Shown piece after piece: positions 8,628 to 16,389 of a stretch of DNA of 64,000 bases (the stretch's first letter is position 1; the number at the start of each line of letters is the position of its first letter). The DNA is taken from positions 4,712,001-4,776,000 of the forward strand of contig NZ_LR134355.1 of assembly GCF_900637205.1 (NCBI RefSeq), written 5' to 3'. The translations under genes were made by a program, and so were the position numbers. The stretch is from Mycolicibacterium chitae. Its GTDB lineage: Bacteria > Actinomycetota > Actinomycetes > Mycobacteriales > Mycobacteriaceae. The notes beneath the pieces were generated by a model. The model made no database searches and was not told the DNA's origin. It saw only the letters and a list, made by a program, of their open reading frames with translations.

Positions 8628-9065
8628 TCAGCCGGCCAGTGCCTCGGCGCGCGCCTTGAGATTGTCGGCCAGGTGCTCGAGGGCCTCGTTGGCGACCTTC
8701 TTGACCATCATCGCCGGCACCGGGAACGTGGTCTCGACGTCCATGTCGACGGTCAGCAGCGAAGTCGGCCCCATGCCGACCACGGAGAACAACTGCTCCT
8801 GCTTGGAGAAGTGCTCCCCCTGCTGCATCACGGTCTGGATCTGGTTGGGCGCCGGGTAGTAGACGGCCTGGATGTAGGTGCCCTCGTTGCCCTGGATCAG
8901 GGTGTCCAGGCGCAACTGACTGGGCCGGCCGTCGTCGTAGCGGTGCAGGATCCAGCAGCCCTTGACCTCTTCGTTCCACTGCGGGTACGCCTCGAAGTCC
9001 GCGACGATCGACAGGATCGACGCCTCGTCGGCGGCCACTTCCAGGGTCTTGCTCACGATGGGCAT
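8628..9065 (-). CDS. SRPBCC (polyketide cyclase/START-like) protein
   Basis: 145 residues. The fold signature is visible: N-terminal strand KTLEVAADEASILSIVADFEAYPQWNEEV, a central VQAVYYPAPNQ-type sheet and a long C-terminal helix (VKKVANEALEHLADNLKARAEAL). Such proteins bind a hydrophobic ligand in a helix-grip cavity; no catalytic residue can be named. It corresponds by position to M. tuberculosis Rv0164, next to mce1R. The ATG has no good ribosome-binding site but has a TAGACT box six bases upstream, so it is probably leaderless. Confidence 0.85.
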   Translation of the reverse strand: MPIVSKTLEVAADEASILSIVADFEAYPQWNEEVKGCWILHRYDDGRPSQLRLDTLIQGNEGTYIQAVYYPAPNQIQTVMQQGEHFSKQEQLFSVVGMGPTSLLTVDMDVETTFPVPAMMVKKVANEALEHLADNLKARAEALAG

Positions 9066-9071
9066 TGGCAG

Positions 9072-9077
9072 AGTCTA
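9072..9077 (-). promoter_or_regulatory. -10 box of the SRPBCC gene (leaderless)
   Basis: TAGACT on the minus strand followed by six bases (CTGCCA) and ATG 9065. This TANNNT-N6-ATG layout is typical of leaderless transcripts in mycobacteria. Confidence 0.5.
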
Positions 9078-9084
9078 TTTCGTC

Positions 9085-9145
9085 GCCGAGAAGTAGCTCA
9101 GTGACGGCTCTACTCGGGCGATGTGTACGCCGGCTACTTCTCGGC
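9085..9145. terminator. 12-bp inverted repeat after the TetR gene
   Basis: GCCGAGAAGTAG (9085-9096) and CTACTTCTCGGC (9134-9145) are perfect inverted copies separated by 37 bases, starting directly after the TetR stop. A related CTACTTCTC runs into the TetR C-terminus. There is no T-tract, so a terminator role is uncertain. Confidence 0.35.
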
Positions 9146-9790
9146 CTACTTCTCTGAGCTGGCCAGACCCAGGCCCAGGGGCGACTCGGTGCGGACGTTT
9201 TCGTCGCGGATCAGGCCGCGCAACAACGCCAGGCTGAACTCCGCGGCGATCTCCTTCTCGCTGCGCCGTCCGTGCGGCCGCAGCCAGCGGTAGGCGCCCA
9301 GGGTCATGCCGATGTAGCCCAGCGCCAGCACATGGGAGTCGCACGGGTAGAACTCGCCGCTGGCGATGCCGCGGTCGATCAAGCCGTGGACGTGCTCGTA
9401 GACCTGTGTCTCGGTCTTGCGGACCTCGGCGACCTGCTCTTCGGTGAACCACTCGGCGATGTAGGGCTGCTCCTGGAAGTACACCGCCGCGCCCTCGGGG
9501 TTCTCGGCGATCTGGTTCAGCAGCCGCAGGGTGTATTGGTAGAGCGCCTCGCGCGCGGTCCACGACGGGTCGTCGTGGACGGCGGCCAGGGTCCGCTGAC
9601 CGGCCCGCTGATAGATGTCGAACAGGATCAGCGACTTGCTCGCGTAGTAGTGATAGACCGTCGCCTTGTTCAGCCCCACCACGTCGGCGACGTCATCCAT
9701 CCGGGTGCCGTGATAGCCGCGGGCGGCGAACAGTTTGGTGGCTACGGCCAGCAACTCTTCGCGGCGGGTCTGGCCGTTCTCTGGCGGCAT
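9146..9790 (-). CDS. TetR-family regulator (Rv0158-like position)
   Basis: 214 residues. The N-terminal helix-turn-helix spans residues about 9-55 (EELLAVATKLFAARGYHGTRMDDVADVVGLNKATVYHYYASK); the C-terminal ligand domain is all-helical and of the fatty-acid-responsive type by general look only. The length and neighbourhood (mce1 on one side, pnt and fadE2 on the other) match M. tuberculosis Rv0158 as I recall it. An imperfect palindrome CCAATC-AACT-AGTTGG lies 39 bases upstream of its ATG. The perfect form of this palindrome occurs before fadE2 and before the ALDH operon, so this protein is my candidate for their regulator. Confidence 0.88.
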   Translation of the reverse strand: MPPENGQTRREELLAVATKLFAARGYHGTRMDDVADVVGLNKATVYHYYASKSLILFDIYQRAGQRTLAAVHDDPSWTAREALYQYTLRLLNQIAENPEGAAVYFQEQPYIAEWFTEEQVAEVRKTETQVYEHVHGLIDRGIASGEFYPCDSHVLALGYIGMTLGAYRWLRPHGRRSEKEIAAEFSLALLRGLIRDENVRTESPLGLGLASSEK

Positions 9791-9828
9791 TCTCTACTCT
9801 CTGCGTACGGCGGGGAAACCCCGGGTAA

Positions 9829-9844
9829 CCAATCAACTAGTTGG
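9829..9844. promoter_or_regulatory. imperfect copy of the CCAACC-N4-GGTTGG operator
   Basis: CCAATC-AACT-AGTTGG matches ten of the twelve arm positions of the perfect sites at 20225 and 27791. It contains the perfect palindrome CAACTAGTTG. It lies 39 bases upstream of the TetR gene, where autoregulation would be expected. Confidence 0.5.
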
Positions 9845-9894
9845 CCAGTGTAGGCAATGGGCCTGATCCCCGCTGCGCGGGACTCGCTGCGGGC

Positions 9895-9900
9895 TACACT
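9895..9900 (+). promoter_or_regulatory. -10 box of the 36-codon ORF (leaderless)
   Basis: TACACT is followed by six bases (TCGCGC) and ATG 9907, the layout of a leaderless mycobacterial transcript. It is the only promoter-like element seen before the HAD phosphatase gene. Confidence 0.5.
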
Positions 9901-9906
9901 TCGCGC

Positions 9907-10017
9907 ATGGATCCGAATCCCGACTACGACGCCAGCGACGAGATCGAGTACTTCTTCTCGTGGCTGCCCTGGGCGCTGCGCGGCAACTATCCGCCCCCGG
10001 CCTACCCCCCGGTCTAA
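9907..10017 (+). CDS. 36-residue small protein upstream of the HAD phosphatase
   Basis: A short reading frame encoding MDPNPDYDASDEIEYFFSWL and a proline-rich end (NYPPPAYPPV). It is acidic at the N-terminus, aromatic in the middle and resembles nothing I can name. Support for it being real: a TACACT box exactly six bases upstream of ATG, and a stop only nine bases before the HAD start, so the two would share a transcript. It could be a small protein or a translated leader. Confidence 0.45.
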   Translation: MDPNPDYDASDEIEYFFSWLPWALRGNYPPPAYPPV

Positions 10018-10026
10018 ATCGCCGGC

Positions 10027-10800
10027 GTGCGCGCGACATCGCAATGCTGGCTCACCGACATGGACGGCGTCCTTGTCCGTGAGGAGCACGCGTTGCCGGG
10101 TGCTGCCGAATTTCTGGCGGCACTCATCGACAACGCCCGGCCCTTTCTGGTCCTGACCAACAATTCGATCTTCACCCCGCGCGATCTGGCCGCGCGCCTG
10201 GTCCGCTCCGGGCTGCACGTGCCCGAGGAGTCCATCTGGACCTCCGCGCTCGCGACGGCGACCTTCCTCGATGCCCAATTGCCCGGCGGCTCGGCCTACG
10301 TCATCGGCGAGGCCGGGCTGACCACCGCGCTGCACGAGGTCGGCTACACCCTGACCGACGTCGACCCGGACTTCGTCGTCCTCGGCGAGACCCGCACCTA
10401 CTCCTTCGAGGCCATCACCAAGGCCATCCGGCTGATCGGCAAGGGCGCCCGGTTCATCGCCACCAATCCCGACGTGACCGGCCCGTCTGCCGAGGGCCCG
10501 CTGCCGGCGACCGGATCCGTCGCTGCGATGATCACCAAGGCCACCGGCTACGAGCCCTACTTCGTCGGCAAGCCCAACCCGATGATGTTCCGCAGCGCGA
10601 TGAACCGCATCGACGCGCACTCGGAGAGCACCACCATGATCGGCGACCGGATGGACACCGACGTGGTCGCCGGCATCGAGGCGGGCCTGGACACCATCCT
10701 GGTGCTGACGGGTTCGACCGTCGAGGCCGACATCGCCCGCTATCCGTTCCGCCCCGGCCGGGTACTGCCGTCGATCGCCGACGTCATCGAGTTGGTCTGA
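10027..10800 (+). CDS. HAD-superfamily IIA phosphatase, NagD-like
   Basis: 257 residues, GTG start. HAD motifs are in order: motif I DMDGVLV (residues about 11-17, nucleophilic Asp and acid/base Asp), motif II LTNNS (about 47-51), a C2-type cap domain, a lysine in the GKPNP segment and motif III GDRMDTDVVAGIEAG. NagD-like enzymes dephosphorylate nucleotides or sugar phosphates; the substrate cannot be read from sequence. The gene is followed by a strong hairpin and probably forms a unit with the small ORF just upstream. Confidence 0.85.
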   Translation: MRATSQCWLTDMDGVLVREEHALPGAAEFLAALIDNARPFLVLTNNSIFTPRDLAARLVRSGLHVPEESIWTSALATATFLDAQLPGGSAYVIGEAGLTTALHEVGYTLTDVDPDFVVLGETRTYSFEAITKAIRLIGKGARFIATNPDVTGPSAEGPLPATGSVAAMITKATGYEPYFVGKPNPMMFRSAMNRIDAHSESTTMIGDRMDTDVVAGIEAGLDTILVLTGSTVEADIARYPFRPGRVLPSIADVIELV

Positions 10801-10819
10801 GCTCGGCTCCCCACGCAAA

Positions 10820-10848
10820 ACGCTCGGCCGGAATACCCGGCCGAGCGT
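10820..10848. terminator. bidirectional terminator hairpin
   Basis: ACGCTCGGCCGG (10820-10831), loop AATAC, then CCGGCCGAGCGT (10837-10848): a perfect 12-bp stem. It lies between the convergent HAD phosphatase and coiled-coil genes and can serve both strands. Confidence 0.8.
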
Positions 10849-10869
10849 CGGTCGCGAAGTGCGCGAAAA

Positions 10870-11313
10870 CTACTCGGCGGCCTTGACTTCCGCGTTCAAC
10901 TCGGCGTCGACGGCATCCAGGCGCGCCTGCGCCGCGGCCAGCACGTAGTACTCGGCCTGCTCCAGGGAGTAGATCGCGAACGCGATCGCATCCTCCGCGT
11001 CGTCCTCAGCACGGTCGGCGGCCCGGTCGGCGCGCTTGGCCTGATGCTCGGCATGCCGCTTTCCGGCTTTCTCCCGCAGCGAGTCAAAATCGTCAGAGAC
11101 CGAACGCTGCAGTTTGTGCCATCCCTTGGCGACGTCGTCGGCGTCGGCCTGCACCTGCGCCTCAGCCTCCGCGCGACTCCGCTCCAGGGAAGCCTTCACC
11201 TCACCCTCGCGCTTGGCAACCCACTCCTTGTCCCGCTGTTCGGCAGCGCGCGCGGAATCCTCGAGCGACTTGGTCTGCTCGCTGAGCTTCGCCAGTTGAT
11301 CCGACAGGGCCAT
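10870..11313 (-). CDS. coiled-coil protein, unknown function
   Basis: 147 residues, almost entirely charged helix with heptad-like spacing (LAKLSEQTKSLEDSARAAEQRDKEW onwards), rich in Ala, Glu, Lys and Arg. There is no signal peptide or membrane segment. I chose ATG at 11313, preceded by GAGAGG; an upstream frame extension is unlikely. The upstream region carries an inverted repeat GTTGT-TAT-ACAAC (11330-11342). No function is recognised; such proteins in mycobacteria are often annotated only as conserved hypothetical. Confidence 0.75.
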   Translation of the reverse strand: MALSDQLAKLSEQTKSLEDSARAAEQRDKEWVAKREGEVKASLERSRAEAEAQVQADADDVAKGWHKLQRSVSDDFDSLREKAGKRHAEHQAKRADRAADRAEDDAEDAIAFAIYSLEQAEYYVLAAAQARLDAVDAELNAEVKAAE

Positions 11314-11329
11314 ATCAGTACCTCTCGTC

Positions 11330-11342
11330 GTTGTTATACAAC
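11330..11342. promoter_or_regulatory. inverted repeat before the coiled-coil gene
   Basis: GTTGT-TAT-ACAAC, 17 bases upstream of the ATG. On the minus strand it contains TATAAC, a possible -10 box, so it could be an operator over the promoter. Confidence 0.35.
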
Positions 11343-11393
11343 ATTTTTCAACCCGACCGTCCATCGAAACGGTCAAGCATCATGGTTGAAGCG

Positions 11394-13163
11394 TCAGTCC
11401 GCCGCGGGCACCAGCCCGTACTCTGCCAGCAATTCGCCGACCTCATTGCCGGTTACCTTGTCGATCATCCGTTTCCGGAGGATCTCGGGAACCGGAATGT
11501 CGACCTCCTTGCCATCGCGCAGATGCAGCGTCGCGTTGAGGAGGCTACGAACGTCGTAGGTCGACCCGTACACCTCCGGCACGCCCCGCTCGACACCAAG
11601 TAGCCGGTAGGCCGCTTCCATTCCGGTGCGCACCGAATACTCGGTGGTGAAGATGCAGTCGCGGGTGGTCTCCGCGAACTGGCCGATGAAGGCGAAGTTC
11701 ACCGCACCGTCGGGCACCACCTGCGGCCGGTCACCGGCCTTACGGGGCATGAAGAACGACGTGACGTAGGGCATCATCACCGGCACGGCTTTGGCCGCGG
11801 TGGCTGCCAGTTCCGGGATCTCCTCCTCGGGAACTCCCATGTGGTACAACCACTCCTGGGTGATCTCCTCGCCGGTGCAATCCTGCATGGGCTTCTTGAC
11901 GTAGTCGCCGGGGGTCTCGACGAACAGGCCGTACACCCACACCACGATCTGATCCTTGGGTTGCTGCTTGAAGTGCGGCTGCCGGTTCACCGTCCAGCTC
12001 ATCAGCCAGCTCGAGTCGCGCGCGGTGACGATCCCCCCGGTAACCACCCGGCCGGAGAACGGATCCCGCTTACAGATCTTGCGGATGTACTCCGGGATAC
12101 GGTGATCCAGGGTGGTCACCGTCGCGGACTCCCATTTGGTCTTCGGGATGTGCGCACCGAACACGTCGGGATGCCCGAACGACGGATCCTTTTCCGCGAT
12201 GCGCCGCCACAGATCCCAGGCCGGCGCCGGACCCGTGTTCAGTTTGGCCGGAGTGTGATGGTCGCCGTCATCGGAGTTCTCGGTCAATGACCCGATGGTG
12301 GTCAGCACCAGATCGTCGACCCCGAGGTCGACACCTCCGGCCACGCCCTCGGAAATCCAGTGAATCCTGCTGGCCTGCTTTCGATTACCGTCGAAGACGA
12401 AATCGATATCGGTGACCTCGGTCTCGAACCGGAAGGTCACGCCCTGATCGAGCAGCCACCTATACATGGGCAACACCAAGGACTCGTACTGGTTGTACTT
12501 GGTGAACTTCAGCGTCGACATGTCGGGCAAGCCCTTGATGTGGTGGATGAAGCGGTGCAGGTACAGCTTCATCTCCAGCGCGCTGTGCCACTCCTCGAAG
12601 GCGAACATGGTGCGCCAGTACAACCAGAAGTTGCTGTCCAGGAAGTCCCGGCCGAACACCTCGTCGATCCGCTTGTTCTCCATCTCCTCGCGGGTCGCGA
12701 GGAACACCTTCAGGAGTTCGTGTTGCACCTTGGCGCCGATGTCGAACTTGCCGTCGGTGTGAGCGTCCCGTCCCTGCTTCTCGGTCACCCGGCAGAGGCT
12801 GGAGTTGGGATCATCCTTGTTGAGCCAATAGAACTCGTCGAGCACGCTGTAACCGTCAACCTCGAGCGACGGTATCGACCGAAACAGATCCCACAGGCAC
12901 TCCATGTGGTCTTCCATCTCGCGGCCACCGCGGATCACAAAGCCCTTCTCGGGCATCTTGATTCCGTCGAGTGCCCCGCCGGGGAGCTTCAACCGCTCCA
13001 GGATGGTGATCTGATCACCGCGCATCTTGCCGTCGCGAATCATGAAGACCGCGGAGGCCATCGACGCCAGACCGGCACCGACGAACCAAGCCGTCTTACG
13101 TTCGACACCCTCCGGCGCACGGGACTGGACGAACGAATAGTAGTTTCCTGCAGTGTATTCCAC
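11394..13163 (-). CDS. ohyA: oleate hydratase (67-kDa myosin-cross-reactive antigen family)
   Basis: 589 residues, full length for the family. It adds water across the cis-9 double bond of oleate and related unsaturated fatty acids to give 10-hydroxy acids. An FAD-binding Rossmann motif is present near the N-terminus (VGAGLASMASAVF, residues about 28-40), followed by LPGGALDG and the family-typical regions RGGREMEDHMECLWDLF, NFWLYWRTMFAFEEWHSA and FIGQFAETTRDCIFTTEYSVRTGMEAAYRL. It is the last gene of a leftward group with a small membrane protein and an HdeD-like protein. Roles in detoxifying host or environmental oleate are known for the family. Confidence 0.95.
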   Translation of the reverse strand: MEYTAGNYYSFVQSRAPEGVERKTAWFVGAGLASMASAVFMIRDGKMRGDQITILERLKLPGGALDGIKMPEKGFVIRGGREMEDHMECLWDLFRSIPSLEVDGYSVLDEFYWLNKDDPNSSLCRVTEKQGRDAHTDGKFDIGAKVQHELLKVFLATREEMENKRIDEVFGRDFLDSNFWLYWRTMFAFEEWHSALEMKLYLHRFIHHIKGLPDMSTLKFTKYNQYESLVLPMYRWLLDQGVTFRFETEVTDIDFVFDGNRKQASRIHWISEGVAGGVDLGVDDLVLTTIGSLTENSDDGDHHTPAKLNTGPAPAWDLWRRIAEKDPSFGHPDVFGAHIPKTKWESATVTTLDHRIPEYIRKICKRDPFSGRVVTGGIVTARDSSWLMSWTVNRQPHFKQQPKDQIVVWVYGLFVETPGDYVKKPMQDCTGEEITQEWLYHMGVPEEEIPELAATAAKAVPVMMPYVTSFFMPRKAGDRPQVVPDGAVNFAFIGQFAETTRDCIFTTEYSVRTGMEAAYRLLGVERGVPEVYGSTYDVRSLLNATLHLRDGKEVDIPVPEILRKRMIDKVTGNEVGELLAEYGLVPAAD

Positions 13164-13218
13164 GACTAAACTCCTCCGAGACTGAAGACAGCGCGATACG
13201 CCCCCGAACCCAGTGGTT

Positions 13219-13440
13219 TCAGCGACCGAGGCGCTCCTTCACCACGTCCACGCCGTCATGGCTCAGGCGGGCCAGCACCGCCGCCCGGGACACCGGATCC
13301 AGCGCCGCGATCATGGCTTCGATGTCCGCCGCCGTCGCCTTGACCGTGGACCGTTTCCGGCCGAACAGCCGCAGCACGACGACGAGCAGAGCCGCGCCTG
13401 CGGCGGCGATGACAGTCCGGGTGAGGGTCGATTCGTTCAC
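13219..13440 (-). CDS. small single-pass membrane protein
   Basis: 73 residues, GTG start at 13440 with AGGAGA seven bases upstream. One N-terminal hydrophobic helix (VIAAAGAALLVVVLRLF) is followed by basic residues (GRKR) and a soluble helical part (IEAMIAALDPVSRAAVLARL), so the tail should face the cytoplasm. No family recognised. It sits between the HdeD-like and oleate hydratase genes on the same strand and is probably co-transcribed with them. Confidence 0.65.
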   Translation of the reverse strand: MNESTLTRTVIAAAGAALLVVVLRLFGRKRSTVKATAADIEAMIAALDPVSRAAVLARLSHDGVDVVKERLGR

Positions 13441-13490
13441 GTGTTTCTCCTGTGGTTCAGTCGATTTCAGCCTCGAGTGTCGGCGGTGGC

Positions 13491-14072
13491 CTATGCCGCT
13501 GGGGCGGCTCGGCCGATACCGCTGCGCAACTTCAGCGCCTTCACGATCTGCCCGATACCGACGACGATGAGGCAGATACCGGTCACGATCGCCAGCAGGA
13601 CGATGGAATCTATCGGCGAAGCCAGGACGATCATCCCGGCCAGGACGGTGATCACGCCGAGGAAGATCTGCCAACCGCGGCCAGGCAGATCCGGATAGCT
13701 GATGCCGAGGACGGTTTCGGAGACGCCCTGGAAGATGAACCCGACACCGATCCAGATCGCCAGGAACAACACGCCGAGGCCTTCGCCGAAGTTCCGAAAT
13801 GCCAAGACCGCCAGCACCACCGACAGCGCGCCGGTGATGAAGAACAACACCCGGGTGCCCGCCGACTCGTCGGCGCCGAAGGCCGCCACCACCTGAGCGA
13901 TACCGGACACCAGCAGGTACACCCCGAACAGCACGGCGGCGACCACGATCGAGATCGTGGGCCAGACCAGCAGCAGGATGCCCAGGACCAGGGCGAAAAC
14001 GCCCCAGGCCAATGCGGTCTGCCAGAGCGCACGCAACAAACGGGGGGTGATCAGCGACCCGGATAACGACAT
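13491..14072 (-). CDS. HdeD-like membrane protein (DUF308)
   Basis: 193 residues with six predicted membrane helices in pairs, each around 18-20 residues (ALAWGVFALVLGILLLVW, ISIVVAAVLFGVYLLVSGI and so on), the architecture of the HdeD/DUF308 family. ATG 14072 is preceded by a strong GGAGGAG. Its biochemical role is unknown; in E. coli HdeD contributes to acid resistance. It is the first gene of the leftward group ending in oleate hydratase and is divergent from the PucR-type regulator, which may control it. Confidence 0.8.
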   Translation of the reverse strand: MSLSGSLITPRLLRALWQTALAWGVFALVLGILLLVWPTISIVVAAVLFGVYLLVSGIAQVVAAFGADESAGTRVLFFITGALSVVLAVLAFRNFGEGLGVLFLAIWIGVGFIFQGVSETVLGISYPDLPGRGWQIFLGVITVLAGMIVLASPIDSIVLLAIVTGICLIVVGIGQIVKALKLRSGIGRAAPAA

Positions 14073-14283
14073 ACTTCTCCTCCGACGACTACCTCTGACA
14101 ACGGGCACCCCGCCCCGCGATCGCGCATCAGGGGCAAAGGTCCGGCGCGGGCAAGTTGCCCGCGCCGGTATACATTTCGGATCTTACGTCGAATCCACGT
14201 TTTGTTCTGCTGTTCTGGCAAACACGATTTCGCACATCGGGGTGTGTCCGACCACAATTGTGGCAACGCGGTCGCGACCCTTC

Positions 14284-14289
14284 TATGCT
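14284..14289 (+). promoter_or_regulatory. -10 box of the PucR-type regulator (leaderless)
   Basis: TATGCT followed by six bases (TCGAGC) and GTG 14296. It supports this GTG as the true start and a leaderless transcript. Confidence 0.5.
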
Positions 14290-14295
14290 TCGAGC

Positions 14296-15510
14296 GTGAG
14301 CTCAGTCGATGGCGACAACCAACTCGTCGAGCTTGGTGGACTGCTGGAGTCCCGAGTCTCCGAGATCGCCCGCAGCGTCGTCGATTCGGTTCGGACCGGG
14401 GTCGCGTTCTACCGCAGCAACGACATCGTCACGGATGACGATCTGTTCGAGACCGCGGCGGGCCATCTGCGCCTGGTGTTCCAGGCGTTGCAGAACGGCG
14501 CCACCTTCGACACCACCCCGGCCTCGACGACCGGCCGCAAGCGAGCCACCGCCGGCGTGCCCATGCCTCCGGTGATGGACGCCTTCCGCGTGGCAAGCCA
14601 CCACGCGTGGACCCTGATGGTCGAGTTCGCCGGCGATCATCCGGAGATCAGCGGCCCGGCGCTGTTGCGCGCCACCGAGCGATTCTGGGAGGGCCAGGAT
14701 CGCTACACCGCCGCGATGACCGCCGCCTACCACGAGCAGGCCACCCATCAGGTCCTCGAGGACGCCGCCGAACAAGCCGCGCTGACCGAGGCCCTGTTGC
14801 AGGGCCGTCCACTCGGCGACCACAGCCTGTGGGATGTCGCCCAGCTGTTGGGGATTCCGGCGCAGGGGCCCTACGTCGTGGTCGCCGCCACGGTGCCGCA
14901 GGTTGGGAGACAGGCACTTCCGCGGATCGGGGCATTGCTCCGCGACATCGACATCTTCTCGGCCTGGCGGCTACTCCCCGATCTGCAGATCGGCATCGCG
15001 CACATTCCCACCCCGGCGGCGCTGGGCGAGATGGTCGAGTTGCTGCGCCAAGTGACCACCACCCGGGTAGGGGTGAGCCCGGTGTTCGCCGACCTGGCTG
15101 ACACCGCGCGGTCCTTGCGCTATGCGCGGGTGGCGATGGCCTCCCCGACCGCGCACGATCCGGTGGGCGTCTTCGACGACTCGATCCTGGGCGTGGCGGC
15201 CGTCAGCGCTCCGGAGGTCACCCGCAAGATCTCCGAAGTGACGTTGGGCGCGTTCCATGATCTGCCCGCGGACGAAAAATGGACCTTGCTCGACACTTTT
15301 GCGGCCTGGCTGGACCACGACGGGTCGCCCCAGGGTGCCGCCGACGCACTCTTCTGCCATCCCAACACGGTCCGGAACCGGCTTCGTCGTATCGAAGAAC
15401 ACACCGGAAAGTCACTGAGCAGTCCGCGCGAGCTTGCCGAACTGTGCCTGGCCTTCGAGGTCGCCGCGCGCATCGGCGAACAACGCCCCACCGACCCGTC
15501 AACCGACTAG
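14296..15510 (+). CDS. PucR/CdaR-type transcriptional regulator
   Basis: 404 residues. The C-terminal PucR-type helix-turn-helix is clear (DTFAAWLDHDGSPQGAADALFCHPNTVRNRLRRIEEHTGKSL-like region, residues about 330-385); the middle resembles the GGDEF-like domain of CdaR regulators and the N-terminus an RsbRD-like helical sensor. It is divergent from the HdeD-oleate hydratase group and 15 bases upstream of a 3-hydroxyacyl-CoA dehydrogenase gene, so a role in fatty-acid-responsive control is a reasonable guess, not shown. Confidence 0.85.
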   Translation: MSSVDGDNQLVELGGLLESRVSEIARSVVDSVRTGVAFYRSNDIVTDDDLFETAAGHLRLVFQALQNGATFDTTPASTTGRKRATAGVPMPPVMDAFRVASHHAWTLMVEFAGDHPEISGPALLRATERFWEGQDRYTAAMTAAYHEQATHQVLEDAAEQAALTEALLQGRPLGDHSLWDVAQLLGIPAQGPYVVVAATVPQVGRQALPRIGALLRDIDIFSAWRLLPDLQIGIAHIPTPAALGEMVELLRQVTTTRVGVSPVFADLADTARSLRYARVAMASPTAHDPVGVFDDSILGVAAVSAPEVTRKISEVTLGAFHDLPADEKWTLLDTFAAWLDHDGSPQGAADALFCHPNTVRNRLRRIEEHTGKSLSSPRELAELCLAFEVAARIGEQRPTDPSTD

Positions 15511-15525
15511 AGAAAGTTGCACACC

Positions 15526-16383
15526 ATGTCAGCTGCCATCACCAAGGTCACCGTCCTGGGCACCGGGGTGCTCGGATCGCAGATTGCCTACCAGAGCGCG
15601 TTCAAGGGCTGCACCGTGACCGCCTACGACATCAACGACGACGTGCTCGCCACCGCCCGGAAACGCTTCGCCACGCTGTCCGAGACCTATGCGCGCGAGG
15701 TTCCGGACGCCAAGGACGGCGCCAACGAGGCCGCCCTGACCCGGTTGACGCTGACCTCCGATCTGGCCGCCGCGGTCAGCGACGCCGACCTGGTGATCGA
15801 GGCCATCCCGGAGGTCGCCGACCTCAAACGTCAAACCTTCCAGAAGGTCGGTGAACTCGCGCCCGCGAAAACCATCATCGCGACGAACTCGTCCACCTTG
15901 CTGCCGAGCGAACTCAAGGATTCGACCGGCCGACCCGACCGATTCCTGGCCCTGCACTTCGCCAATCGCGTCTGGCAGCTCAACACCGCCGAGATCATGG
16001 GCACCCCCGACACCGACCCCGCGGTGTACTCCCGAGTCGTCGAGTTCGCCAAGGCCATCGGCATGGTGCCCATCGAATTGCACAAGGAGAAGGCCGGTTA
16101 CGTCCTCAACTCGCTGCTGGTGCCGTTCCTGCACGCCGCGGCGGAACTGGCCGCCGGCGGTTACGCCGACCCCGCCGACGTCGACACCACCTGGCGGATC
16201 GGCACCGGTGCGCCCCTGGGGCCGTTCCAGATCTACGACATCATCGGCCTGAACACGCCCTACAACATCATGGCGCACGGCGATGCCGAGTCTCAGCAGT
16301 TGGCGGCCTGGCTCAAGACCAACTACATCGACAAGGGCAAGCTGGGCGTGGAGTCCGGCGAGGGGTTCTACAAATACACCTGA
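15526..16383 (+). CDS. 3-hydroxyacyl-CoA dehydrogenase (FadB2-like)
   Basis: 285 residues. N-terminal NAD-binding Rossmann domain with GTGVLGSQIAY (residues about 11-21), the IEAIPEVADLK segment, TNSSTLLPSEL and the catalytic-region HFANRVWQL, then a C-terminal helical domain (KEKAGYVLNSLLVPFL). It oxidises 3-hydroxyacyl-CoA, probably short chain, with NAD. ATG 15526 is preceded by AGAAAG. It follows the PucR-type regulator by 15 bases, and the group faces oleate hydratase, which suggests a shared link to fatty-acid use. Confidence 0.88.
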   Translation: MSAAITKVTVLGTGVLGSQIAYQSAFKGCTVTAYDINDDVLATARKRFATLSETYAREVPDAKDGANEAALTRLTLTSDLAAAVSDADLVIEAIPEVADLKRQTFQKVGELAPAKTIIATNSSTLLPSELKDSTGRPDRFLALHFANRVWQLNTAEIMGTPDTDPAVYSRVVEFAKAIGMVPIELHKEKAGYVLNSLLVPFLHAAAELAAGGYADPADVDTTWRIGTGAPLGPFQIYDIIGLNTPYNIMAHGDAESQQLAAWLKTNYIDKGKLGVESGEGFYKYT

Positions 16384-16389
16384 CCCCGG

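Noticed and set aside
9857..10156. A 99-codon plus-strand frame over the 36-codon ORF and HAD start
   Set aside because: It overlaps the HAD N-terminus in another frame and has Arg/Ser/Pro-rich composition typical of shadow frames; the 36-codon frame has the promoter signal.
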